Below, one piece after another: positions 11,545-22,804 of a stretch of 64,000 nt of DNA. Location: the NCBI GenBank assembly GCA_017311185.1, contig JAESUZ010001506.1, positions 434,001 to 498,000 of the forward strand, given 5' to 3'. The notes beneath the pieces were generated by a model. It saw only the letters and a list, made by a program, of their open reading frames with translations, had not been told where the DNA came from and made no database searches. Origin of the DNA: Proteles cristata cristata. Its lineage: Eukaryota; Chordata; Mammalia; Carnivora; Hyaenidae. Each line of letters starts with the position of its first letter. Within the stretch, counting starts at the first letter, position 1. The position numbers were made by a program, and so were the translations under genes.

Positions 11545-12975
11545 ATGAGAGGAAGGGCCTCAATGATCACCTGTCATGCACTATACACAGATTTAACCAT
11601 CCTCTTACAGCATAATACACAGTTCACAATCTGGGTGTGAGGGGTTCATCGATTTTTTAAAAAGTGGCACATACCACTTTATAACACTGGATTCTGGGAC
11701 AAGGTTGTGTTCCGGGCTAGACAAGTTACAACAGGCGTCTGCTGTATGGAGCTGTTCTACACTGGGAGACATATCTGTCCCATGGGATACCAAAATCCAC
11801 GTAATAACAGGTCATGTTATAATGAGGTTTCGCTACACATGCTTGCTCTCCATTTAGACAGCAGGCCCTGCCAGCTCTTCCTCCAGCTGCTGGCTTCAGA
11901 CCTCTCTTTCCAGAAGGATAAGAACTACCTGTCAAAATGCAAAGCTCTAACAATGAAATATACAGCGCATGCTGTGGGAAAGCCCTCGCTCTACTTCCAC
12001 AGGCCGCAGCTGGTGTGCACGGCTGAAATGATTCATTCCTCCATCCAGCAAAACAAGTCCGTTTACAGGGCCTCCTAAACAGAACACATCCTCAACCTTT
12101 CACATGCTCTGCATTCGGCTCATGATTTAACCTCCTTTGCGTTGAAGAGCGGCAGAGTCGGCGCTGGAAAAGGAGGCTTCTTCCTGCATTGCTCTCTGCT
12201 CCAAGGCAATATACTGTTACATTTTTAGGAAATAAGAACATCTTTTAAACCCTGCTTCAAGTACCTACACATTCCATGCTGGGCTGCAATGCTTCATTTA
12301 ATATCTCCACAACAGTGGTCAGGGTTTCAAATAGAGCCCACAGTCTCGGGGACATAGGAAGAGAAGTCGAAAGGTGGTATCTGTTTGGAGATGACTGTGC
12401 AGTTGAGATGAGGCAAAAAGACCAAAAAGCAAGAAAGGTTTTTGCTGCAAGAGTCAAGAGTGGATGTAAATGCCACTTGATAGCAAACCTAAGGGCATCT
12501 TTCTCTCAGGGAAGCTTGAATCCTAGAGGGTTACATTTGGGGAAGGGGAAGTGCTGCTAGAGGCAAAAGAATAGCGCGATCACTGGGCTGAGAACCCAAG
12601 GGCAAGAGACCTATTTCAGTCACAAAAAGAGTAACAGGTTTTCAATGTCAGGGAAATCTGGAAGAAAAGACAGAGGATGGAGACCAAAAGTGGCTGAATT
12701 CATTTCCTTTGGAAATCACTGCTTCGTTCAGGGGTCCTCAGATTGTTATCTATCCTTCCCATGAGAACCTTGAAATCATTTCTCCAAATCAAAGGTGCTA
12801 ATTGCTTTCATAAGGGTGCTAGCCAGAGCAGAACCCAAGAGCTTAGTGAGTGTGATTTTCTCATTTCTCCGAGCCTGAGCAATGCTTCAGTTTCAGAAGG
12901 TAAGCATCTTGACTGACTCTATATAGTTATGATCCCTGAGATGCTTGTCTGCTTCAAACCTGCCTAGGACATTAT
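11545..12975. other. No gene or repeat recognised
   Basis: About 1.4 kb of unique-looking DNA. It contains a 123-codon plus-strand frame (11707-12078) overlapped by a 75-codon minus-strand frame; neither has a recognised domain. Confidence 0.45.
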
Positions 12976-12984
12976 TGGTCCACT

Positions 12985-13430
12985 GGTTCATTAAATACAG
13001 ATTAAATACCCCTAATATATACCATGTACTGTTCTAGGCAGAATGAACAAAACAGCCCATGTGCTTGCCTGCCTGGGACTAATAAACAAAAACTATATTG
13101 AAATACAACAGCATGTCTGATGATGATGAGTACCAGATAAAATAGGGAAGGGGGTGGAGTTTATTTTTAAATTGGGTGGTCAGATGAGGCCTCGCTGAGT
13201 AGGGGACATCTGAATAAGGACTTGAATGAGGTGGAAAGTGAACTATGTAGTCATCCAGGGGAAGAGAGAATAAGCAGTGCAAAGGCCCTGGGGTAGTAGA
13301 TGCCTGGCTTGTTTGACAAGTCTCTATGAGGTCGGTTGTGAAAGGGAAGACGGGGATGGGAAAGAGGACACATTGTAGAGGGACTTTATAAGACACCAAT
13401 TTAAGGATGTGTTCCTCACACTAGGAGGCA
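12985..13430 (-). mobile_element. L2, antisense
   Basis: Reverse-L2 blocks in order: 'ataccatgtactgttctagg', 'gaatgaacaaaacagcccat', 'gatgaggcctcgctgagtag', 'gacttgaatgaggtggaaag', 'agtgcaaaggccctggggta'. It is one of the better preserved L2 copies here. Confidence 0.8.
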
Positions 13431-13439
13431 GGGCTGGGT

Positions 13440-14240
13440 GATTCCTATCAACCCTCAAAGAAGTCAACTTCAGGATGAACACTATAGAGGGGAAACAAAG
13501 CTACTATCAATCTTTCTCTTTTCAAATACTTGAGACATAGTTTTCCCACTCCCCCTTCCTTTAAAAAGAAAGGTAAGTGTGGGAGAGAAAACAGGACCTG
13601 TAAAAATAGACACGCAATATCATTTAGTCCTGCCATGGGGCAAAAAGGTGAGATGTTTAGGGGTCATCAGGGTGAGTTTATAGACTGTGTAACTTTGGTA
13701 AGACATTAATTACACTGAAGGCTCGTTAACCCAGGGAAGTCCCCCAGAGATGGGACCTTTAGACGTGTAAGCATAAGTCCTGCATGGCAGCAAAGGTGGG
13801 AAGGCGTGAACAGAAGGCATTCAATGCTTTTTTTGTCCAGCACTGTTTCCAAGTGAAAGTCAAGGTGATAGCAGACACAACAGGGTTCCTGGCCAGAGCC
13901 CCCTACATTCTTACTCCATGGGCTTCAGATGGTGCCTGTGGTCCTTCTGAGATGGTATACAACATTTCCTAGGTGCTGTGTGCATCTTCCTTGGAAAAAG
14001 GTCCAGAGCTTATCAGAAAACTTCCTCCAAAATGAAGAACCACTGAGTCTGCATACAGCAATCTCTATTCTTACTTCTAGGTCAGCAGATCACTCTCTGC
14101 GATCAGGGAGGACATAGGGGTCTTTATTCAGGGTCATGAGATGCACCATTTTAACCCAATACCCAAGAACTTGGCTTATCACATGCATGCTGTCCCTTCC
14201 CTTCTTCCAAATCCAACTGGTGCATTCACTGTCCAGTCAT
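13440..14240. other. No gene or repeat recognised
   Basis: Unique-looking DNA with several 62-codon frames on both strands, none convincing. Confidence 0.45.
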
Positions 14241-14249
14241 CCAACTGAA

Positions 14250-14577
14250 CACAAGCTCTTATTCACCTCCTGCTGCACACATGTTGCTCCTGCTGCTTGA
14301 ATCACTCTTCCCTGCTTTTCCTTTAGCGGTCATACTTCACTCAAGTCTCAGCTAAAACAACATCTCCTATAGGAGGTAACTAGACTAGGTTATGAACCCT
14401 GAGAGCATCCCACATGTCCTTTGTCCTATCTCATCAGAGTTTATTGTGAGCTCTGGTTTCACAGCTTTTCCTGCTAGAATGTAAGCTCTGTGAGGGCAGG
14501 AAGTTGGGCTCTCTCCCTCAGTACAGAACCCTGGATCTAATAGGCACCCAATAGGTATTTCTAGATGAATGGATGGA
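14250..14577 (+). mobile_element. L2 3' end
   Basis: Contains 'cactcaagtctcagctaaaa', 'ctagaatgtaagctctgtga', 'gggcaggaagttgggctctc' and the terminal 'caataggtatttctagatga' in L2 order. Confidence 0.8.
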
Positions 14578-14579
14578 TA

Positions 14580-14975
14580 GGTATGCTGGTCAATTACTCT
14601 TCTCGGAGGGGCCAGTTCTTCTGGACACCAACCTGCTCCCATCCCCAACCAGTGGCCGTGCTCCATAGAATGGTCTACTACAATCTACAAATGGCTGTTC
14701 TTATAAATCTGGGTAGATAACCAGATGGCTATCAATCTTTTGTGGTAGAATCTTGTTTTAAAAAAATTACTGATCTACCTCAGAAACTGAATTTTGCACA
14801 ATTGATTGATTTCCATTACAGGTGAGATTTTAAGCAAGCCCAAACTACTGGCTGCCTTTGAACCATATCCCTCTTCACAGTTCCATATGGCGGTCCTTCT
14901 GTAGGACTCCTAGCTGAGCCTTCCCATGCTTGAAGGAGAAAATGCAGAGCCTGCTCTTGAGAGCATTTGTTAAAA
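14580..14975. other. No gene or repeat recognised
   Basis: No feature could be supported in this stretch. Confidence 0.45.
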
Positions 14976-14979
14976 CAGA

Positions 14980-15070
14980 TAGGATGACATAGTGGCCTGA
15001 GTCCAAATTTAGACTCTATTACAAACCAGCTAAGGGCCTTAGAAGAACATCTAGCATCTCTGAGCCTGTT
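14980..15070 (+). mobile_element. MIR fragment
   Basis: 'ctgagtccaaatttagactc' and 'ctctgagcctgtttccctgt' match the MIR 5' half. It is directly followed by a second MIR. Confidence 0.6.
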
Positions 15071-15094
15071 TCCCTGTACTCAATTGACTCAATT

Positions 15095-15300
15095 TACTGC
15101 ATGGTGGGTAAGAGTAGGGGGCTTCAGAGGCAAAGCCCTGAGTTTTAATTCTGACTCAGTCAGCACCTGCCAGCTGAGTGGTCTTGTATGTAATCTTTGT
15201 CGGCTTCAGTTTTATCATCTGTCAGGGTGGGACTAATAAAGGTTTACTGCAAAATATCAACTGAGACTGAATAGAGTTAAGTACTAACTAGTTATTGTAC
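15095..15300 (+). mobile_element. MIR SINE, sense
   Basis: Contains 'aagccctgagttttaattct', 'ttcagttttatcatctgtca' and 'gggactaataaaggtttact' in MIR order. It is in the same orientation as the fragment just upstream. Confidence 0.75.
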
Positions 15301-15571
15301 CAGTATCATGATTGGTTATCCTCACAGTTGCTGTTATACTATGTAGACCAGTACATAATGATACAGCTATTCTGTGAGCTAAGCCAGAGGGAGATAACTT
15401 GAATCCTTTCCTCAGGGTCACCCAGTCTTTAGAGTCAAAGCAAAATGCAACATTCTTACCCACCAAAAGCTGGTCTTTAGTCTCTTTGCATTAGTGAATA
15501 TGAATCTAGAGAAATCATATGTGAAGTTAGGGCTCTATTAACTCTTGGCTAGTTTACAATGTGGAAGCACT

Positions 15572-15626
15572 GATTCATTCATTCACTCACTCACTCACTC
15601 ACTCACTCACTCACTCACTCACTCAC
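15572..15626. repeat. (TCAT)n/(TCAC)n tetranucleotide repeat
   Basis: About three TCAT units pass into about eleven TCAC units. This is a compound tetranucleotide microsatellite of about 55 bp. Confidence 0.95.
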
Positions 15627-15859
15627 GGAAGATAAGAGGCACTGGGCGATGTCAGCTTCCCTAATAGTTTACTGAGTGCAATTCTAAGTCAGCTACATGG
15701 GCTGGTGGAAACTGGGGGCATGGGAAATCCTGGGTCTTCTAAGTATCCAAGGGCTTACTGAACAGCTTCTCTCACTGGCCCTCAAATGGCAGCAGAGGGC
15801 CATGAAGGAGTCCTTGCCAGCAAGTCCGACCATACTCCCAGTCTCTACCCCCTTGCTCC

Positions 15860-16125
15860 AACAGCGGCACGGGGCTCAGGAGTCCAACTTCCCAAGACTT
15901 CCTGGGCTAGAATCTCGACTCCTCCACCTATTAGTTATGGAACTCTAAGTAAGTCACCCAACCTTCCCAAGCCTTAGTTTTCTTATGTGGAAATGTGTAA
16001 TAAATGCTGCGTCAACCTCAGAGTAACTGCAAGGATTCAAGGAGAAAATGTAGGACAAGTGTCTCTTTAATTGTGCCTGGCACAGGGAAGGCACTCAGTA
16101 GACAGCCATTATTAGCAGCAGTAAT
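15860..16125 (+). mobile_element. MIR SINE, sense
   Basis: 'gggctagaatctcgactcct', 'ccaagccttagttttcttat', 'tgcaaggattcaaggagaaa', 'tgcctggcacagggaaggca' and 'ctcagtagacagccattatt' are in MIR order; near full-length. Confidence 0.85.
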
Positions 16126-16139
16126 GCGAGCTGCAGAGG

Positions 16140-16370
16140 CCCTGGCATGTAGCCTACTGGTAAGAGATCAAGCTCTGGAACCAGGGGACCTGGGTTTTAA
16201 GTTTAGGCCTGCCATCTTGTTGCGTGCCTAGCTGTGTGCCACCCGGGGCAAACTACACTTAACCTCCCACAGACTCAGCTTCCCCATCTGCAAAATGGAA
16301 TCAATGAAGTACCCACCCCCTGGAGCTTGGATAAGGACTGGTGAGTGTGATTACCACTAGTCATTCATGT
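16140..16370 (+). mobile_element. MIR SINE, sense, adjacent to the previous one
   Basis: 'caagctctggaaccagggga', 'cctgggttttaagtttaggc', 'agactcagcttccccatctg' and 'caaaatggaatcaatgaagt' are in MIR order. It begins within about 15 bp of the end of the preceding MIR, in the same direction. Confidence 0.85.
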
Positions 16371-16379
16371 CAGGTGTGG

Positions 16380-17290
16380 TCTTGGTTCCTGGCTCTACCC
16401 CTGCCTCACTGAGACTCTGAGGAAAGGCAATTCCCCTCAATTAGATGAGGTTTTTAAAACCACAGCTTTCTCACCTTCCCACACATTCCATTAAATACGG
16501 AGACCCTGAGGCACTGGGTGGATTTTGTTTGCAGAGACTCTCCCCTCTCACTTCTACATGTCATTTAAATGGACTCTTAATGACCTTGCTCTTTATAGCT
16601 GTGCATCCTGCTCTGGTGAGTAGAAGCAGCCATGGCCTACATCTCTCTGCTAAGGCTGCCTTTTTCAGGAGACCCCCAAAGTGGGTTGGGGAGAGAAGGA
16701 CGTGTGTGGGAGGGATAGCGTAAGACAGAGAGTGGCAATTCCTTACTGCAGTAGGAAGACTGGCAGGGGGATCTCCACCTGCAAACTGGCATCGACCAGG
16801 TAACACTCGGGCATCCCCACCCAGAGAGGTTGGTGTCCGAATGAATGGCTTGTCTCAAACTGAGCAGAGGCTCTAGTTTTATTGCCAAGTCAGTGGACAA
16901 CGAGAACCAGACTTGTCTACAAAATGCCCGGGGTGTTACAAATCCAAATACGGTCTTATCTTTGCTGTTTCAGGAGCTTGATGTATGTCAGTCCACTTGG
17001 TGGGGAGGAGCTCAGCCAGAAACTGGGGCCTTGTGTGCTGACTCCTACTCGTGCTGAGGTCCCTAAGATTTGGTTGAGTTCCCCTGTTTACTGTGAAATT
17101 TAAGTGCTGCTGTCTATTCAATTCAGGTTCTCTACTTTGTTCTGAAATAAACAGCACCCACTATGGTCTATTTGTGCTGTCAACGAGGCAGTACTTAGCA
17201 GGATGAGGTAACAGTTTTAGGACTAAATTTCTAAAAGGGGCCTTTGTGGGGTCTCCTGTTTCTCCTGTGTTAAGGCTCAGGGTTTTTGCA
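16380..17290. other. No gene or repeat recognised
   Basis: Unique-looking DNA with several short overlapping frames (up to 92 codons, 16445-16723) on both strands that I treat as chance. Confidence 0.45.
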
Positions 17291-17309
17291 CAAGAAAACT
17301 GTCCTTGGG

Positions 17310-18222
17310 GCTAGTATCCAATATCTATAAGGAACTCATCAAACTCCACACCTGAAAAACAAATAATCCAGTGAAGAAATGGGCAGAAGATATGAACAGA
17401 CACTTCTCCAAAGAGGACATCCAGATGGCCAACAGACACATGAAACGACGCTCAGCGTCCCTCATCATCAGGGAAATACAAATCAAAACCACACTGAGAT
17501 ACCACCTCACGTCAGTCAGAGTGGCTGAAATGAACAAGTCAGGAGACTATACATGCTGGCGAGGATGTGGAGAAATGAGCAGCCTCCTACACTGTTGGTG
17601 GGAATGTAAGCTGGTGCAGCCCCTCTGGAAAAAAACAGCGTGGAGTTTCCTCAAAAAATTAATAGAACTCCCCTATGACCCAGTAATAGCACTGCTAGGA
17701 ATTTACCTGAGGGATATAGGGGTGCTGATGCATAGGGGCACATGGACCCCAACGTTCATAGCAGCACTCTCAACAATAGCCAAAACTTGGAAAGAACCTA
17801 AGTGTCCATCAACTGATGAATGGAACAAGAAGATGTGGTATATTTATACAATGGAATACTACATGGCAATGAGAAAGAATGAAATCTGGCCATGTGTAGC
17901 AACACGGATGGAACTAGAGGGTGTTATGCTGAGTGAAATAAGTCAGGCAGAGAAGGACAGATATGTGTTTGCACATATAGGTGGATGAGGAGGAAGTTGA
18001 CGGAGGACAATGGGGGAGAAGAAGGGGAAAAATAGCTGGGGAGAGGGAGGGAGACAAACCATGAAAGATTCTTGAATCCTGAGAACAAACTGAGGGCTAA
18101 TGGGAGTGAGGGAGAGGGGAAGAGGGGGTGATAGGCATGGCGAAGGTCACTTGTGGGGATGAGCACTGGGTGTTATATGTAAACCAACTTGACAATAAAC
18201 TATTTAAGAAATAAAAAAATAA
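17310..18222 (+). mobile_element. 5'-truncated carnivore L1 with perfect target duplication
   Basis: This is the last ~0.9 kb of an L1: the C-terminal part of ORF2, a short 3' UTR with G-rich DNA, and a terminal 'caataaactatttaagaa' plus A-rich tail. It is flanked by an 18-bp perfect direct repeat, aagaaaactgtccttggg, at 17292-17309 and 18223-18240. That is the mark of target-primed reverse transcription and fixes both edges. The 5' truncation is typical. The carnivore-type 3' end ('gatgagcactgggtgttata') supports a lineage-specific element. Confidence 0.95.
17371..17988 (+). pseudogene. L1 ORF2 C-terminal remnant (205 codons)
   Basis: The frame encodes the end of the LINE-1 ORF2 protein, downstream of the reverse-transcriptase domain, including the cysteine-rich C-terminal segment. 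Recognisable stretches are '[17 protein letters not shown]', '[16 protein letters not shown]', 'CWRGCGE', '[16 protein letters not shown]' and '[14 protein letters not shown]'. The C-x3-C-x7-H-x4-C-type spacing (CWRGCGE...HCWWEC) is intact. The endonuclease and RT domains are absent, so it cannot act on its own. The first ATG is not the native start; a stop lies just upstream. Its survival as an open frame suggests a fairly recent insertion, not function. Confidence 0.9.
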
Positions 18223-18244
18223 AAGAAAACTGTCCTTGGGTAGC

Positions 18245-19640
18245 AAGTGACCCCTTAAGTGGCTAGGCTTTAACCATAGCTGAACTGGGGCTTCATTCAG
18301 CCAAATGCTCTTCCACCAAGCAGCTCAACAGCTGTAACCTCAGGTAGCTCCTGGGCCCATAATAATCCAACCAAAGGTCCAGTTATTAAATTTTGAAGAC
18401 AATTCCTAGTACACCCTTCTTCCTTCTGTAACTGCTAGAGTTCTAGACTTTAAAAAATGAGATCATTGTCAGAGGGTATTGCTATGTCATAGGGTATTGC
18501 TTTAGTTAATAAGTAAGATTTCCACTTGAATTCCCTTGTTAGAGCTCATTGAGGACTTCACCCTGGAAGATAACAAGACATCAAATCATATCAGTATGTT
18601 TAATTGTTATTCCCAGTCATCCGGGCCAAGGGTAGGGCTACTGAGGGGCCTCTGTGGGTTTGCGGTTTTTTTGACCCCAGTCTTTCCTTTGTGGGCATGT
18701 GAACCACCTTCCTGATTATTAAGAACACAGAATGACCTAGAAAAATCCGCAGGTTTCATGGAAATGAAAGATCCACAAACAAACACAGCTGGTTTCAGCT
18801 TTGATGCTGATAAACAAAGCAAGGCAGAGCAGAACCGCAGAACGAAAATCAAAAAAACCAGACTGAAAACAAGAAAAGAAAATCCTTCTTCTCAGCCTGT
18901 AGACGTGGGAGGGAGGCTCAAGAAAGCTTTGGAAAGGGCAATGTTTGAGAGCAGGGCTTCCCGGAGGGGAGTCTGGGAGTCCCCAGGCTGTGCCCTGGTT
19001 CACACAGAGGCGCTGGCAGAAGGCCTGACGTCCAGGGCACTGGTGCACCCGAGATGACCCTGGGCCAGACAAGGGACAGTGATTATTGGGGGGTGGAGGA
19101 GTAGGGCAAGAACCAAGACAAAACCAAGTGGTGAGGGGGTTGACACTTCCCAAAAGAGAGCAGACTCGGTGGATGGGACCTTATCCTAAAACAGGAGAAT
19201 AACATGTTTAGAAGAGGGGAAAAGCAGACACCCGCAAACTTTCCCCAGATGCAGGAGGATGACGCTGGCATTTAAATGTCCCAAAGAAGCTCTGGAAAGC
19301 CCTGGAAAGCAGTATGTGGAGTGGCTCTTGGACTGTGGGTCTTCCCCTGCATTTTCAATGTTAATTCCAAATCATCGTAGACCAGTATGAAGGTGGATTC
19401 CAGCCATGATGCCTGAAGAAACACTATTCATTGATCCCATGGTACTCTGGGAAGAGATTTATAACTACAGTGTAACCTTATGTTATTGCATTTGACCATC
19501 ACAGCCAAAAAATGCAACGATTATGAAAAGCATCTTACCTGGACATTTCCTCATCCAGTGTTCACAAACAGAAACTGAGTCGGTGACTGAGTCAGTGACC
19601 TATTTAGCCATTATTAATGTTTTAAAAAGTGCATTTAAAA
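18245..19640. other. No gene or repeat recognised
   Basis: Opposed frames of 138 codons (minus, 18737-19153) and 99 codons (plus, 18758-19057) overlap. The plus frame is Lys/Arg-rich but matches nothing I know. The 19300-19640 part is plain AT-rich DNA. Confidence 0.45.
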
Positions 19641-19699
19641 CTAATATTGGTTCTAACTGTTCTCAAAAAAGGATTGTATATTTTTAACCAAAATTGAAA

Positions 19700-20310
19700 A
19701 TTATATTTAAAACATTTATACACCTGCCATCTAGTAGCATAAATAGATCTTAACATTTTATGATATTCCATTCAAATCATTTCCTTTAATTTAAGCCCCT
19801 ATCCTTGATTTCCTAGTGTGAAATAAACACTGAACTGAAGTTGGACAGTGTTACTTTGGTGCATGTTTGTTAAATATTTAATCCTGTTGTGCTCTACATA
19901 TTCATTCACTAATAAATGTAGAATAAATCTCAAGTGTAAAAATTTTAAATGTTATCATACTACATTTATCACTATTCAACGTGCTTCTTTTGGTCAACAT
20001 TATGTTTTTGCAATTTATCCATGTTAATGTAATTGGTTCAAGTGCATTGTAATGTTATGATGTGTGCTACTGCATAATATACCAGAACATCCATTGATGA
20101 GTATTTGGATTGTATCCAGCTTTTTGCTATTAGAAAGTGTCAATGATGCTAACTGCACATGTCCTCTTATACATAAATTCAAGCAGTTCCCTAGGGTGTA
20201 TACCTAGAGGTCAAATTGCTATGTCACAGTGAATGTCTAACTTAAACTTGACTAGATATTGCTAAATTGCACTCCAAAGTGGTTGTAAAATCCACATCAG
20301 CAGGCAGGAC
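19700..20310 (-). mobile_element. Old L1 (L1M type), antisense
   Basis: The plus strand shows the reversed old-L1 series: 'ccattgatgagtatttggat', 'ccagctttttgctattagaa', 'ccctagggtgtatacctaga', 'gtcaaattgctatgtcacag' and 'ctccaaagtggttgtaaaat'. It is diverged and non-coding. Confidence 0.8.
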
Positions 20311-20369
20311 AATGCACTCTCCCTGTGGTGTAGAGTGTTACCTTGTCTGCAGAGCTGGTGATAATACTA

Positions 20370-20590
20370 TTCAGTGGTCTCTATTGCCAGGTACTGGGCA
20401 TTCACATACATTATTCTATTAATTGTCCCATGTAATACTAGCAATGACCTTATAAAACAGATTTCTCAAACCCATTTCGCAGACAGGAATGTGGGGCCTA
20501 GAGAGAGAAACCACTGAGGGTCAACCTGATAGCAAGTGATGGGTTGGTAATAGCAAACAGCTGTGCCTGGCTCCAGCGCTCCTAAAAAGT
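20370..20590 (-). mobile_element. MIR SINE, antisense
   Basis: 'attgccaggtactgggcatt', 'acccatttcgcagacaggaa' and 'gtgcctggctccagcgctcc' fit reverse MIR. Confidence 0.7.
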
Positions 20591-20599
20591 CGGTATCAT

Positions 20600-21650
20600 T
20601 GCTTTCAAAAACATCTTTTTTCACTGACCAGACACATGATTTGAAGTCACAGAGACAATAAAGTTACCCAAGTGACTAAAAAACTGGTATACACATCCCT
20701 AGGCTGAACCCAGAGCTTCTGACTCCTTATTCACAACCTGAGGCTGGTGCAAATGTCAAGGCTGTTTCCTTGACAGTTTTCCCCAAGGAATTAGCAGAAG
20801 GTCCCAAGCTGGGTGGCATCGGGGGCAGACATCCTTGCTTCCGGGACCAGCTATAATGGTATTCACAGACATTAGCCCCTCCTCCCAGGAACAGTCCTCC
20901 AGCCAGGGCCTCCTCCCCATCAATCAGGGTGCTGTGGAGTGCATCAGTCATGCAAGCCATTTGGAACATTTTTCCAAGAGAGGGAACAACCTCATAAAGC
21001 CTCAGCAATTGAATCAGAACAAATGGATCCTAAAGATGGCTTTCGACTCAGGCCCCAGTAAGCCGACGGAATGTTAAAAAGACACATGAACCTCAGAAGT
21101 GAAAGCAGAGAGCAAGAGGGAAATCCCCTTGGCCTGATGAATCAATTCCAGAAAAACCCTTTCACCTGGTCCCCATCCATCAGCACCAGACTCAGAAGAT
21201 GGGAAATGGTGGTTCTCACTCTTAGCACTTCTGTGTTATAGTTACCCATACTCTGAGTGTGGTCAAAGAAAACTGACCCTGAGACAGAAACCCAGGAATC
21301 CTGACTTGGGAAGAGTATACAGCAAAAAAGTGGGATTCTCCCTTCCCACATGAGATGCAGAGATGCTGACTTTCTGACCAGATTCCTATGGAGCAGGAGT
21401 TATTCTCTGATGCTTTGGTTTTAGTTCACAGAAAGACAATGCTGGATAATGAGGGTCCCTTGGGTAGTTTCATGTTCCTCCTGGCTGCAGGAGTACTGTC
21501 TACTGGCTACATAGCCCTCCCAGAATGTCACAGGAAGACCATGGTGGACAGGCTGACTGAACCCAGTACTTGTACCATAACCATAACCATGGCTTGGGGT
21601 ACTGCAGAGGACCCTTTGGGGGTAACTGGATCCCAATACAGAAGAAGAGC
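20600..21650. other. No gene or repeat recognised
   Basis: Contains a 101-codon frame (21388-21693) opposed by a 78-codon frame, both without recognised domains, and a small ACCATA triplet repeat at 21575-21592. Confidence 0.45.
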
Positions 21651-21764
21651 AGTACAAAAGTTAAGCACAAGCTTTGGGGTCAGCAGGACCTGAGTATGAA
21701 GTCACCTATTAGCTATGTGACTTGAGCAAGCAACTTAACTTGAGACTCAGTTTCCACAGCTTTT

Positions 21765-21784
21765 GGGGGTGGGGGTGGGAAGGG
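21765..21784 (+). other. G-quadruplex motif
   Basis: Four G-runs (G5, G5, G3, G3) separated by loops of 1, 1 and 2 bases satisfy the standard G3+ N1-7 rule. It lies inside the MIR. Confidence 0.75.
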
Positions 21785-21830
21785 CAGTATCACCAATCTC
21801 ATCAGGCTGTTGGAATGATTAAAAATATAA

Positions 21831-22031
21831 CATGGGTGGCTCAGTGGGTTAAGTGTCCAACTTTGACTCGGTTATAATTGCACGGTTTGTGAGTTTGAGA
21901 CCCATGTCAAGCTCTGTGCTGACAGCTCAGACCCTGGAGCCTGCTACAGATTCTCTGTTTCCCTCTCTCTCTGCCCCTCCCCCACTCTCTATCTCTCTTC
22001 CTCTTAAAAAAATAATACATTAAAGAAAAAT
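21831..22031 (+). mobile_element. SINEC_Fc-type SINE nested in MIR
   Basis: Starts within the head at 'gggtggctcagtgggttaag' with the first ~10 bases missing or diverged. It continues with 'ttgtgagtttgagacccatg', 'agctctgtgctgacagctca', a CT zone and an A-rich tail. The flanks share only an imperfect A-rich match, so the target duplication is unclear. Confidence 0.9.
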
Positions 22032-22094
22032 AATGTGTTCAGAGCACATAGCACAATGCCTGGCACATGGTTAAGCCTTCTGCTTGCAATTATG

Positions 22095-22800
22095 GTGATT
22101 CTATTTTATACAGAAGATTCTATTTTACAAATTACAAAAAAAAAAAAAAACCACCCTTCTTTAAGACACTTGACTGACATTTGATAAAAATACTTCTGCA
22201 AATCAACAATGACTATGCAGTGAATGGTGCCCCTAAAGTTATGTAATGGGCAACTTGCACAACACCATAAGCATTGGCACTGCAAATGGCAAGTCCTCAA
22301 TAAACAGAAACTAATACTTCATCAGTAAGAATGAAAATACCATAGCCAATGAATTCCATGAGGAATCTTTCAGATAGCACTGAAGCAGGTTATACATGAG
22401 TTCCCAGGCCCCCAGGAAGTGTGCAGAGCTCAAGGGTGGAGGATTTGGGAGGGGTAGTGTGTGGAGGGCTTTGGAAGGTTGTCAGGCAACAGTCCCAGCA
22501 GGAGACAGGCAAGTAGAATTCTCAGGTCAAGCCCAAGGGGCAAGCCTCATCAGTCAGGGGCAAGTTGAAGATCTGACAGCCAGAAGGTCATCCAGAGCAC
22601 AGACTACCTCCCAGAACTGCACTGGGAGCATATGGGGGCAATAATACATGAGAAAGAAAATGCCAGTGAACTGCACAGAACACTGAAGGGGTTACACTAA
22701 CTGCCACTCGCCCATCTCCTCTCTAGGAAGCCCATGTTTTCAGAGTACCTTCTAAAGAATCACTTTATTGGTTTATTTGATTGTTTGCTTACTAATTAAA
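22095..22800. other. No gene recognised; A14 tract
   Basis: An A tract at about 22137-22150 has no recognised element upstream. The rest, including an 82-codon frame at 22396-22644, shows nothing supportable. Confidence 0.45.
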
Positions 22801-22804
22801 ATTT

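Larger units (their letters stand above)
21657..22092 (+). mobile_element. MIR interrupted by a felid SINE
   Basis: The MIR left part (21657-21830) has 'gctttggggtcagcaggacc', 'gagactcagtttccacagct' and 'ttggaatgattaaaaatata'. The right part (about 22036-22092) has 'cagagcacatagcacaatgc' and 'ctggcacatggttaagcctt'. The SINE between them arrived later. Confidence 0.8.

Noticed and set aside
18737..19153. 138-codon minus-strand frame overlapping a 99-codon plus-strand frame
   Set aside because: Two opposed frames over the same DNA with no recognised domain and no exon context.
21575..21592. Telomere-like 'accataaccataaccat' repeat
   Set aside because: Only three units and not the TTAGGG/CCCTAA motif.
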